In this document: positions 32,764 to 44,065 of the stretch, one piece after another
Position numbering within the stretch: position 1 is the stretch's first letter
Layout: the number at the start of each line of letters is the position of its first letter
Assembly: GCA_949987705.1 (NCBI GenBank)
Contig: OX465284.1
Location: forward strand, 69,363,470-69,427,469
Source of the DNA: Thereva unica
Lineage: Eukaryota; Arthropoda; Insecta; Diptera; Therevidae
Length of the DNA: 64,000 nt
Reading direction: 5' to 3'
Translations under genes and position numbers: made by a program
Notes under the pieces: model-generated
Seen by the model: the letters and a program-made list of their open reading frames with translations, nothing else
What the model was told of the DNA's origin: nothing
Databases searched by the model: none

Positions 32764-35700
32764 ATGCCTGTATATAGTTGTGCTGATTGCGACCGTGAAG
32801 ATACCGAACTGATGGTGCAGTGCGATGTATGTGATAAATGGTTTCACTTCGAATGTGTTGGGGTCTCTGAAGACGTGGAGAACCGCGACTGGATGTGCAG
32901 ACAATGCAAAATAAATGCAGTCAGTTCTAAGAACACGCGGGACTCTCAAGAAGGAAGTAAAACCGCTCTCAACGGAGAAAAAGCCGCTGATGGGAATTAA
33001 CGTGCGAGCAATGCAGGTTCGAAAGAAACATTCCTTGCCACACAGCTTCAAGAGAAAAATATCTCATTGGAAGAAACCAGTTCAGTCGAGTTAGAGCTTC
33101 GCCGTTTAGAAGAGGAACATCAGCTACAACATCAATTCCTTAAAAAAAATACGAATTGTTAGCTCGGAGTACCTACAAGGACTCAACAAAAGTTGCGCCT
33201 TGCCAACAGGGTCCATATGGAGGACAATATTTTAGAACAACTGCTGAGAACCATAGCCGTAATATGATGTACAAAGATCTCCCTATATTTAGCGGACGCC
33301 CGGAAGATTGGCCATTATTTATTAGTAGCTTTGAGACGAGTAGCGCTGCTTATGGATTCTCCAATCTGGATAATTTATTTAGACTACAAGCCTGCTTAAA
33401 GGGTAGAGCTCTTGAGGCAGTACGTAGCCTACTTTTATTGCCAGCAACAGTACCGGACGTCATAGAGACATTGCGAATGTTATATGGACGACCGGAACTC
33501 ATTATTAGTAAATTAATTCAGCAAGTTCGAAAAGAGCCGACACCAAAAATTGAGAAAACGGATAGCATTATAAATTATGCTATGCGCATCCGAAATTTAT
33601 GTGCGACAATACAAGCATCCGGCCTTGAAGAGAAGAACACATGCATAATCCACTATTGAAGAAAGAATTAATAGATAAGCTTCCTCCTCAGTTAAAGCTA
33701 AATTGGGCAATCTTTAGCGTGAACTTAAAAAATGTTAACATAATAACATTTGGTGACTGGCTATATGATGTGGCGAAAGCGATGAGCATGGTAGCATCGC
33801 CTTATGCGGTGGAAACAGATCTGAAGCCTACAGCAAGCACACAGAAGAATTTCCTACACGTACACAAGGAGGAGAAGCCTAATAATAAATTTGGAAAGGA
33901 ATCTTGTCCGGTTTGCAATGAATATCACATACTGGAAGAATGTAAAGAATTTTCATCTATGCCTATTGCAGAAAAATGGTCGGTCGTAAGGAAATTTAGG
34001 GTATGTAAATGCTGCTTAAAATTTCACAGTTTTTCCAGATGTAAAAAAGTACAGGAATGTGGGATTCACGCTTGCAAAGCAAAACATCACCCACTTCTAC
34101 ACAACAATGCAACAACTTTATCGCCTATATCGACATCAAATGCGTGTCCTAGTTTGCAACATCATACCAGCAAATCAGTACTACTTCGCATATTGCCTGT
34201 AACACTCCATAGCCAGAACATGTCTATCGATACATACGCGTTACTAGATGAAGGATCCTCCGTCACGCTGATAGAAGAAGATACTGCTGATAAGCTAAAA
34301 TTAAGTGGGAATGCGGCGAAGTTGTGTTTGAAATGGACTGGTGATACAATGCGTGAAGTACCGGATTCGAGGCAGGTCATGTTGACAATCTCGTCAACGA
34401 AGGAGAATAGCCGTCGCTTTAGTATCAACAATGCTCGTACCATCAACGGACTTGATTTACCTAAGCAGACATTACTGATGCCCGAATTAATTAAAAGGTA
34501 TAGTTACCTAAAAAATGTTCCAGCCGAGTCTTACGAAACAGCTGTACCTACTATTCTAATAGGCATGGATAATTGGAAATTAGGAATACCATTAAGAGTA
34601 GTAGAACGAAATTGGTCAGAACCTGTGGCGACGAAAACACGTTTGGGTTGGACATTAGGTGGAAGTCACACCAAGGAGAGTGAACTTCAAACAACACTTC
34701 ATCATTACGAAGCGTGTGAGTGCGACAAGTCACTACATGAACTAGTAAAAAATTATCTGGAATATCATGACAACGTAGCACCAAGGTCACCACTGATGAG
34801 CAAAGAAGAGAAACGTTCCATACATCTCTTAGAAAATACAGTTAAACGAATAGGTGATAGATTTGAAACGGGCTTACTGTGGAAATATCCGAATGTGCGT
34901 TTGCCCAATAATTATGCAATGGCAATGAAAAGATTGAATTGCCTTGAAAAGCAAACGAAGCGTGATCGCGGTCTGCTGGAAAATGTTAATAAACAAATAT
35001 CCAACTTAGTCGAGAAAGGGTATGCTAGAAGACTAACAAAAGAAGAGTTGAATATTCCTTATTCACGAGTTTGGTATCTTCCAATATTCATCGTAAGAAA
35101 TCCGAACAAGCCAGAGAAGGTACGTCTCGTTTGGGATGCTGCCGCCACCACCGAAGGAATATCTTTAAATACAATGCTGTTGAAGGGACCAGACCAACTT
35201 GTGCCTTTAATTACAGTCTTACAACAATTTCGGGAAAAGAAAATTGCAATTACGGCTGACTTAAAAGATATGTTTCACCAGGTAAAAGTGAAGAAGGACG
35301 ATCAACATGTACAAAGGTTTTTGTGGAGAGGTGGTCATTCGGAACGTGTACCAGACGTATATGTAATGGAAGCCTTAACCTTTGGTGCTTCGTGCTCTCC
35401 AAGTATTGCTCAATATGTAAAGAATGTGAATGCAAAGGAATTTTCACATCAATAACCAGAAGCAGCTAAAGCTATTGTCGATTGCTTCTATGTCGACGAT
35501 TTGTTATTGAGTGTTGATTCGCCGGAAGAAGCAATAAGTCTAACGAAGCAAATAAAATACATTAATGGCAAAGGCGGCTTTCAAATGCATAGTTGGCTAT
35601 CTAATTCATCCGAGGTTTTACAAGAAATAAATGAAGAAAATCAAGGACCTAAAGATTTACAATCAAGTAAGTTCGAACAGATCGAAAAAATTCTCGGGTT

Positions 35701-38117
35701 ATGGTGGCGTCCTAGAGATGACAGTTTTACTTTCGTAATGAAATATGCTCGAGTTGACCCAAGTATTCTAAAAGGCGTAAGAACGCCAACAAAGCGTCAA
35801 CTGCTCCAAATTCTAATGTCTATATTTGATCCTTTAGGATTTTTATCTCATTATTTAATTGGGCTAAAAATATTACTTCAAGAGATTTGGAAAATGGACA
35901 TCGATTGGGATGAGAGTATTCTCGAAAGTTTAAGAAAAGAATGGCTTCGATGGTTACGATTACTACCGCAAGTGGAGAATGTTGTAATACCTAGATGTTA
36001 CTCGCTGTTATCAAACGAAGCAACTGTACAATTGCATGTGTTTGTAGATGCAAGTCAAGAAGCTATGGCTGCAGTGGCATATTTTAGAATCACAACTGGT
36101 GACAATAAATCTGTTGCATTGGTGCGTGCTAGAACTAAAATTGCGCCAAAACAAGTAACATCTATTCCACGATTGGAATTACAAGCTGCTGTTATTGGAG
36201 TACGTCTAGCAAAATCTATTTTACAAGGTCATAGAACGAAAATAAAAGAAACAATTTTCTGGTCAGATTCAAGAACAGTTTTAAGTTGGCTAAAATCGGA
36301 TGCACGAAAATATAAACCATTCGTAATGCATCGGGTAGCAGAGATTATAGAAACATCAAAACTCAACGAATGGAGATGGGTACCCACAAGCATGAATGTA
36401 GCCGATTTAGCTACAAAGACCACAAAATCGTCACCATTTCAGCCGCAATCACCATGGTTTGTCGGTCCTGACTTTCTGCAAGATTTAGAAGAAAATTGGC
36501 CTACCATGCCTGAAGACAAGAAAGATGTCATCAAAGAAGAGCTACGTCCAAAATACGTATTCTTACATTGTAATGAGACAGCAGAAGACATCATACCGTT
36601 GAGCCGTTTTTCGAAATGGAATCGTTTGTTAAGAACCGTCGCATGGACACTTAGATATGTACATATTTGCAGGCTGAAAGCAAAGGGTACAATACTTCGT
36701 AATGGCCCACTTTCATCAACAGAATTACAACAGGCACGCGAATGGATATTTCGAATTGTGCAAGCCAAAGCATTTATTGATGAAATAATCCTTCTTAAAA
36801 AAGGACGAAATTTGCCAAAGTCAAGTCCATTATTTGGGTGCTCACCATATATTGAAGATGACGGCCTGCTGAGAATGAAAGGAAGAATCGATAAAGCAAC
36901 CATTCACAATCAAAACGTGAAACGGCCTATATTTTTGCCGAAAAATCACCATGTCACTTCACTTCTGATAAATTATTATCACGAAAAGTTCCAACATTGC
37001 TGTAATGAAACGGTTGTGAATGAAATGAGACAAACTTTCTGGATTCCTGGACTGCGAGCCAAGGTCAAGTCAGCAAGAAGAAAATGTGGTTATTGCCAGG
37101 AACAAGGTGCAAAACCTCTTTATCCTGAGATGGCATCATTACCACCAGAACGTCTCGGAGTATTTACTCATCCTTTCACATATGTAGGTGTGGATTACTT
37201 TGGCCCTATAATAGTTATATCGAAAAGGAAAAGTGAAAAGCGTTGGGGAGTACTATTTACCTGTTTAACTATAAGAGCTGTGCACATTGAAATAGCTCAC
37301 GCTTTAACGACAGATTCCTGTATAATTGCCATACGAAATTTCATGGCCAGAAGAGGCACACCAAAAACTTTTCTATCGGATAATGGCACCAATTTCAAAG
37401 GCGCAGAGCGATAACTAAAAGAAGAATTCAAGAAAATGTGCAAATCAGGCTTAAGAAATAACGTCAATTCCCCGGAAACCGAATGGAAATTTAATCCACC
37501 GTGTGCACCACACATGGGAGGATCCTGGGAGCGATTGATAAGATCCATAAAAAAGGTTCTTTATCACCTTTGTAAAAATCAACGTCTAACTGACGAAAGC
37601 TTAAGATGCTTTCTAATGGAAGCCGAGAACATTGTTAATGCTCGTCCATTGACTTATATGTCATCAGACGCATCATGTATGGAGGCATTGACACCGAACC
37701 ATTTCCTCCTTGGATCTTCGTGTGGGAGTAAGTCCCCTGGTGTGTTTAACGTACAGGATCTATACTTAAGGAAAAACTGGCGTGGCTCAAGAGATGGCAG
37801 ATCAATTTTGGGGAAGATGGGTCAAAGAATACCTACCAACGTTAAATCGTCGTCCCAAATGGACCCAAAGAGAAGAAAATTTAAAGGAAGGTGACTTAGT
37901 TCTTATAGTGGATGAAACAACCGCTAGAAATACGTGGCCTAAGGGGATCATTGTCCAAACAACCATGGCAGCTGATGGACAAGTAAGAAGAGCGATAGTT
38001 AAAACCAGCGCAGGAGTTTATGAAAGACCAGCTGTGAAGTTAGCGCTAATACGACGTTATCAAGAAGAGGGTGAGACTACGGAATCCAACACTCGTCTCA
38101 CCGAGGGGGGGTGTTAA
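32764..38117 (+). pseudogene. BEL/Pao Gag-Pol polyprotein with N-terminal PHD finger (broken)
   Basis: Order: PHD finger (32764-32920; CADC, CDVC, HFEC, CRQC, the C4HC3 set); Gag DUF1759-type region (DLPIFSGRPEDWPLFISSFE, about 33275-33335); zinc knuckles (CPVCNEYHILEEC, CKCC..C, about 33900-34095); aspartic protease of BEL type (ALLDEGSSVTLI, about 34236-34275); RT (VRLVWDAAA, ITADLKDMFHQV, YVDD at 35489-35500); RNase H (VFVDAS, RLELQAA, WSDSRT, NVADLAT); integrase (HH..CGYC zinc site, VDYFGP, SDNGTNFKGA, GGSWERLIRS); C-terminal DUF5641-type tail to the stop at 38115-38117. Breaks: stops at 32998-33000, 35453-35455 and 37412-37414; a one-base loss in the A run 33142-33149, a shift near 33645, and a two-base loss near 37778. 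It would package and copy the element in virus-like particles if intact. Confidence 0.93.
38103..38111 (+). other. Polypurine tract of BEL element
   Basis: GAGGGGGGG directly before the 3' LTR; the usual primer site for plus-strand DNA synthesis. Confidence 0.75.
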
Positions 38118-38367
38118 AAATGTTGTCAACTTAGGTGTTATCAGAAAACACACTGAAACAGGAAGCCTTGACTTGTGAAAAAAACGAATGAGGCTTGGAA
38201 AATGAATTGTCAGAAGGGAGAAAAAACTCTTAAAGGACAGTTCATTCTGCCTCTAAAGAAATCCCTTTTAATATAATAATATTGAAAATAAATAAAACAT
38301 TAAATAAATTATAAATATTTTATCGGAGCAAAGTTGTTTGATTTGCAACAAAAGTTTGATCGCAACA
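38112..38367 (+). repeat. BEL 3' LTR
   Basis: 256 bp; no difference from the 5' copy noticed on reading. Followed by the target duplication CCAGT. Confidence 0.93.
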
Positions 38368-39085
38368 CCAGTGTTCACTTCGATGGAACCCAAATCGAAC
38401 AGGTTCCGATATTTGGGATAATTGGTTGAAGAAAGAAAGAAAGTGGCCGACGTTCACAGTCGCATCGGCCAGGCAACAGCAGCATTCACTCAGGAGGTGC
38501 ATATGGAAACGAATGAATATTACCATCAAAACGAAAGTACGCCTTTACAGAACGTTGATCCTACCGATTCTTTTTTATGGAGCGGAAACGTGGACACCGC
38601 TCAAGCCGAACATCAACCAACAAGCTCGAGATATTCCAAATGCGATTCTTGAGGCAGATTCTCGGTGTCTCTCTCCGCGATCGCCTCCGAAACGAGACAG
38701 TTAGACAAAGATGCGATCCAGAGGAACTGATCGAAGAAGAAATACAAACACATCGACTATGGTGGCTTGATCATGTTTGTCGAATGGATGATAATCGCTA
38801 GCCACGTAAACTTCCCTGACAAGACTGTTCGGCAGACTGGAGAATTCAACGATCGGCATCGGCAGGGCGATTTAAAGAATCAACGATTAGCAGTTACCGA
38901 GGCTCGAGACGGCGTCAAAAATGGAAAAGAATCGTGTATGGAGTTCGAGACCCAGTGGCACCGACAGCAGTGTATCCGTTGCGGGGACGTCCAGACCGGA
39001 CCGCCAGCTAACGGATCAAAGAAGAAGAAGACTAGTTTGACCGTTGCAGTTAATGTATTGCGTTGCCGAGCGATGTTGACTAACA
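38368..39085 (+). mobile_element. RTE-like LINE, right part (post-RT to 3' end)
   Basis: After the CCAGT duplication the interrupted LINE resumes: TSVHFDGTQIEQVP, VHSRIGQATAAFTQ, TIKTKVRLYRTLILPILFYG, AETWTPLKP, then LEIFQMRFLRQILGVSLRDR and HRLWWLDHVCRMDDNR (38410-38803), the standard tail of RTE-like LINEs. The terminal CCGCCAGCTAACGGATCAAA (about 39000-39019) is shared with the scrap at 9.45 kb. Frameshifts occur near 38455, 38630 and 38810. Confidence 0.82.
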
Positions 39086-39170
39086 GAAATTAATGCTATG
39101 GAGAAGGAAAACGTTTTTTTAGCAGTACGGTGCCATCTCCCACAGAGCTCAAAAACAATTTAAATTTAAA
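39086..39170. other. Spacer between LINE copies
   Basis: No signal. Confidence 0.3.
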
Positions 39171-39475
39171 TGGCAATCATCTTGGAGAATTTGAATACCA
39201 AGGTAAATCCAGATCGTATACAAACTTGACGTCGACACCTACAACATACATGAGAACATTAATAGCAATGCACAGCGAGTAATAAAGATGAGAGTAACTA
39301 GGAACGTACTAAAAACGAGCACAACAACCTGGATATCACCAGATTGGATCAGTCCTAACCAAATAGACCAAATGTTGATACATCGCCAGCAGTATTAGGG
39401 GCATGATAACTTAGAAACCTACCGAGGTGCCAGCTACGACTGTGCTATCGCACCACTGTTACATTGAACATGTCC
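39171..39475 (+). mobile_element. RTE-like LINE endonuclease scrap
   Basis: TTTWISPDWISPNQIDQMLI (39318-39377) followed by ETYRGASYDC matches the endonuclease block TWxSPDxxTxNQIDHILI ... RxYRGADxDSDH. Upstream, NIHENINSNAQRVIKM-like reading corresponds to the HENxNxNGxRLIxF block. Stops and shifts throughout. Confidence 0.68.
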
Positions 39476-41930
39476 TACCGATCGAATCCTCTTCATTTTT
39501 ATAGTTATTATTATGTATGCTCTTTATACAACTGATAAGAGTTCATTCATGTTGCTTTTCCTCTCCTTCTCCTCAGGTTACGGATCCACAGAGTACTATT
39601 AGCCTTAAAAGGGCTTTGTGTAGTTTAGCTTTAGTCCTCCTTGATGGAACATTCAATGCTAAGAAATGTTTAAGTTGTCCAGAGCAGATTCTCTTTCCCA
39701 GCGTCAATTTCAATTTTTACTTCTGGCGTCGTGTCGTTTGCTTTTGAAATTAGCGCCCCTAAGTATAAATCATTTATTCCCAAAGCTTTTCACGCCATGT
39801 GCCCACTATAATCACATTAACAAAAAAACAAATTCCCACTCGAAAATTCTACAAATTCCAAGGCTCAGTTTGATACAAGTTTTAACTATGACACACTCCA
39901 ATTCCCACCGTCTTGTTTCGTTCCACATATTCAATTCCTACTCCACTCCCATTCCACAAAAACCCAATATCTTAATTCAATCTGAAAAACACACCAACCT
40001 CCGAGCCACACCACTTTCAAAAAACCACAATCTACGAAAAATTGCATCCACTCAAAACTGAAGCAGCTCAATCCCTCATTCCGGGCTTAACTTAATCCAA
40101 ATCTCAGAAACCAAAATCCGTAATAAATCTCGCAGCACATGCGTGAGTGGCTCAGCACAAGAGCCGGGCAATTACCAGCTCTAATTGACTGCTATTAACA
40201 TCCTTATCGTCGCGTACACACACAGAATTAACCCAAACGTTAAGTCCTTAATGACCACTTTCCAACGGAGTTACCTGCTCAGTACAAAAAAAATGCCTCA
40301 CCTAGGTGTACCTTTCGTGCCATTGTAAAAGCACTGATTTCTTACAGTTTTCCCACCTGCGTGGGACTACCCGATGACTACCAAGTGGAATCCAGTTGCA
40401 GCGGCTATAAATCACGTTCTGTGTCACTTACCTGAAAAGAAATAAAAAAGAAGCAATTAATTACCTGCTCTCTACTTCGTACTAAGAAAGGTGAATTCTT
40501 TGAGTGAATGTAAAGTTAGTCAAGTACTAAACTGTTGGCGGAATGAAACGGAATGCCGTGGACTGGGGATGGCAGGGGTTGGGGCAGCAGAAGCAATGGG
40601 CGAGGGCAGAAGGGCGAGGAGCGGACAGGTGGAGCGGAGCCGGGACTAGGGACTCCTTGATCGCATGTCAAGGACTCATAAATAGTGAGATAAATACCAC
40701 GAGTGCATGGTAATCACATGAATTGGATATTATATCCACCTTTACAGGTTATTTATGCGGTGGACAAACGAACCCAGAGCCAACCTCGAAATGCCGGGGG
40801 AGCGACCTTCGTGCCGGGCGCTCCGCACAAAAAATAGTTGCCAGCTCGGATAATAACAATAACAAGGGCAGGGCACAGGAACAATCTAAGGGCGTCGTTT
40901 ATCTGGATAAAGCCCTCCGCAAGGATCGAACAATGCGCGCCGACGGAGGAGACACCGGGCCGTGACTATCTCTCTCCACGGCAATCCGACGATGACGTCC
41001 AGGGCAGGGAAGGAGCCCCAGGACGGTCCCTAGCGCTCCAACTCAGTGGTGGTTATTTCTCAATCGAACGGCACCCATCGACCTTAGGCGAGTTCGATTA
41101 CGGTTTTGGTAGTTTTGTTGCTGTTGTTGTTGTTAGTTAACAAGTTATCCGCTGCTACCGTGTAAATCCGCTTTCTTTTGATAGCTTCCGCCCGTCGAGA
41201 TTGGTGGTGGATTGTGCGGCTTAGTTGCGGTGATGCGGCACAAACCGCTGCTGATTCCGGCTTGATAGACGACTCCTCGCCGCAGCGCTGCGGCTTTGTA
41301 AACTCGCTCCAAGCTCCTCCAAGCCAGCAAAATTCCTCCACTCTGGCACTAACAAATGATCGATTTGCCCGGGGTCGGGGGCGGGGAACGACGACTGGTG
41401 TGCAATTACGATAATTCGATATCTGATAAAAAAATGTATTGGAATTATGTAATGAGAAAGATTGATTACTGATTTCCGAATTATGATTAGTGATATATTG
41501 GGCAATCGTGATTGTGAAAAGAGCCGAATTAATAGCTGCAAAACATGCACCCCGGCGGCTACGTACGGCTCACCGGGAAGAGTTTTGGAAGCTGCTGCCA
41601 GTATTTGTGGGGCTTTATCGTTAAAATCAGAAAAGTCAGTAGACGTTATTTGGCTGTAACTGGAACGAAATCACGTTTTTATCGAATAACTCGCGGAAAT
41701 TGCATGGGTCTCGTGGAAGACATAAATCACATAAATGCAATAATTGCAAGCGTATAAATTCAGTAGCCTGGATTCAGAGCAATTTGGCATAGTTTTGAGG
41801 ACTGAAAATAATGAATATACTTAGTTCGTGGCATAGTGAAATGATTAAGATTTTTCTCATGCGGGATCTTTGTTCAGGATTGTTTAATAAAAAATGATTT
41901 TTTTTATTTACGAGCATATTCACGTTATTT
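39476..41930. other. Complex non-coding tract, possible regulatory DNA
   Basis: No element proteins. 40130-41760 has TAATTG/CAATTA words and GTTGTTGTTG repeats (41115-41135), mixed GC content and no sustained reading frame with a recognisable domain. Possible enhancers are inferred only from composition. Confidence 0.35.
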
Positions 41931-42235
41931 CATTCGTATTAAAGTAACAAAAAAATCAGAATCGTCGGCATAAAAAAATCGTCGGCGCCCCAAAAAAACG
42001 TCAAAAAGTAATCTATTTTGCAAATTTGGCACCCATCTTGCAGCCCAAAAATGGACCAACAACTTTCAGTGATTGTGATTGAAAAAAATATTTTTTAAAG
42101 TTTTCATTGCTCCAGACTGCTTATGGCAAAAACCTACCTTTAGAAACGTAAAAAATCGTAGAACTCTTAATCTATCTTATTTTCTTAACACTGGAACTTT
42201 TCGTTAGCACCCACGCTTTTTACATTTCGTAAGGA
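41931..42235. repeat. Dispersed repeat, copy 1 (related to 51.0-51.5 kb)
   Basis: CACCCATCTTGCAGCCCAAA, GATTGTGATTGAAAAAAATATT, CATTGCTCCAGACTGCTTATGG and TTAACACTGGAA occur in the same order at 51080-51490. Non-coding. Confidence 0.65.
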
Positions 42236-43530
42236 AGGTCGTTCCCATATACTGGGTGGAGCAATAAAAATTTTATATTCAAAATTATTTTTTACTCTTT
42301 AGTTCATTTAGAAAAAGCGTATTTTTTGGTTTTTCAAACTATGTATACATTTTATTTTCTACATTTAGGTTCCGCCATTTTGTGGTGACGGCCATATTAG
42401 ATTTAAAATTACGTTACAAAGTTTACTGTACTAGACTCGTCATACACTTTCATTTGATAGCCATACCTAGGACATTTTGATAGCTATACCTAGGACATAC
42501 CTAGGATATTTTTGTGCTTGCCGCCATTTTGAATTTGGAATGGTCCCACACAGTTTATAGAATTCCACTTGTCATACCCTTTCATTTGATACCCATACCG
42601 AGTGGCTTATAAAGAAAAAGGTAATCCGCCATTTTGAATTTGGAAGGATGCCACACTGCTAATTGTATTCTATTTGTCATACCTTTTCATTTGATTCCAA
42701 TTTTGGCGGCGAAGAAAACACAATTGCAGAATTCGACCGCCATCTTGGAACCGCCACATTGATTTTTTTTTACAAAATGTTCCGATTACATTTTTGCACG
42801 AACTATACATGGAAAGGGAAAACATAATTTCAAAATTCGGCCGCCATCTTGGAACCGCCATCATGATTTTGTTACCAAAATGTCATATTGCATTGTTACG
42901 CGAGTCATGCATATGGTTGATATGAGTTGATCGGTTACATGACAGTGTGTCAAAATCAATCAAAATTTCAAAAAACCTAAACTTTTAGCCACCTGATTGG
43001 GTATGCATCTACAGAAAAAATCATACGTATATCTCTTCTAGCTTAGCTCCAAAGCGTGACGGTACGCACAAAAAGACACATAGACAGACACTTTCTTTTA
43101 TTGATATAGATTTCCTGATGTGGAGTTTTTTTTTGTGGAAAATCAAAACGAAATTAACTTTACAATGGAAACAGTGTTTTTTTATTGAACTAACCGGAAA
43201 ATTACACTTATTTGGCAAAATTCGTCATCCACATAGGTCCTAAAATTTAAAATATATAAGTTAAAAAACCCCAAATAGCGCTTTTCATTGGAATCGGAAT
43301 AAAATTGGAAATATTCGTCCGACATATTGGCGCGGCCATTTTGAATTTAAAAATTCTGATCATAAATTCGTTATTTGCTACCTCTAAAAACCCCAGATAC
43401 CAACTTTCATTGAAATCGGAACACAGTTTGCAAATTCATATTGGGGTGGCCATTTTGAATTTCGGTCATTTTTCGGCGGCCATGTTGAATTTCGAAAATC
43501 GAGCTACGAGGTGTTTCATGGAAAATTTCG
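42236..43530. repeat. Degenerate repeat array with CCGCCATTTTGAATTT motifs
   Basis: GCCATTTTGAATTT or CGCCATCTTGGAA occurs near 42373, 42530, 42630, 42738, 42840, 43332 and 43449, several spaced by roughly 100 bp. TTTGTCATACCCTTTCATTTGATACCCAT-type sentences follow some of them (42437, 42571, 42676). A 29-bp near-duplicate CCATACCTAGGACAT occurs at about 42461 and 42486. It appears to be a decayed tandem or subterminal repeat of a mobile element; the class is not recognised. Confidence 0.5.
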
Positions 43531-43975
43531 CGGCTCTGAGTGGTGTTGTACTTCACCGCCACAAAATCGTAAAGGCCCAACAATTTCGGATACAACTTAG
43601 CGCCGGTGGCGAGCTGTGTTCCCTTTGTCGCCACAAGATCACCGATCTTATATTTCCTCGCAGGTTTTCGTTTTCTTAACGAGTAGCGTTTGTTCTCTGC
43701 CTGGATCTTCGCTGTCTGTCGGTGCGAATGGTGCTCAAGTCCAAATGCCTGAATAACTTCTTCTTCGATCAACGTAGACAGTTTTCGCTGATCCTTGTTG
43801 AACATCTCATCACCAAAGATCAACCGGACAGGATTTTCTAGGTGGCCCTACTTATCGTCGAATTTAATATTCTCCGCAGTTGAGGCACACATTTGAACCA
43901 TTTCTCGGAAGTTTCCACGGACATTTTCAATAAAACGCTGATGATCGTTTGGTTGAGGCGTTCAAAAAGCCTTGA
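43405..43975 (-). pseudogene. Ty3/Gypsy integrase, C-terminal remnant, minus strand
   Basis: From high to low coordinates: ERLNQTIISVLLKMSVETSE, KWFKCVPQLRRILNST (about 43965-43850) is the end of the integrase core (ERxNRTIxxML, ALNSTxxxAT). A stop and frame change lead to RLIFGDEMF, LIEEEVIQAFG, RKRKPARKYKIGDLVATKGT and GAKLYPKLLGLYDFVAVK (43823-43560), the chromo-like C-terminal domain. The frame then runs into the repeat array. Not the same piece as the fragment at 1-1003. Confidence 0.78.
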
Positions 43976-44065
43976 TCTTGCAGTCTTGACTTGTCCTTGT
44001 CCTGTCTTGTCTTGGCCTTGCTAAATGTGCAAGACTAGTCTTGCTCATGACTATTCAGCAGTCCC
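43976..44065. repeat. CTTG-rich repeat related to the MITE at 11.1 kb
   Basis: TTGCTAAATGTGCAAGAC is the complement of GTCTTGCCTTGCACATTTAGCAA-type sequence at 11100-11127. The tandem CTTGTCCTTGTCCTGTCTTG precedes it. Probably a truncated copy. Confidence 0.5.

Larger units (their letters stand above)
32399..38367 (+). mobile_element. BEL/Pao LTR retrotransposon, full length, 5969 bp
   Basis: Two 256-bp LTRs (32399-32654 and 38112-38367), which I read as identical, begin TGTTAAAAATG and end CGCAACA; 5-bp target duplications CCAGT flank the whole. A polypurine tract GAGGGGGGG (38103-38111) abuts the 3' LTR. No tRNA-complementary primer site was recognised after 32654. The interior codes for PHD-finger, Gag, protease, RT, RNase H and integrase in the BEL/Pao order. 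Identical LTRs indicate a very recent insertion. It interrupts an older LINE. The reading frame carries three stops and three frameshifts, described in the coding entry. Confidence 0.96.

Noticed and set aside
33142..33149. A8 run in the BEL gag as a programmed -1 frameshift site
   Set aside because: A -1 slip would restore the frame, but the run lies within gag rather than at gag-pol, so a one-base deletion or homopolymer read error is more likely.
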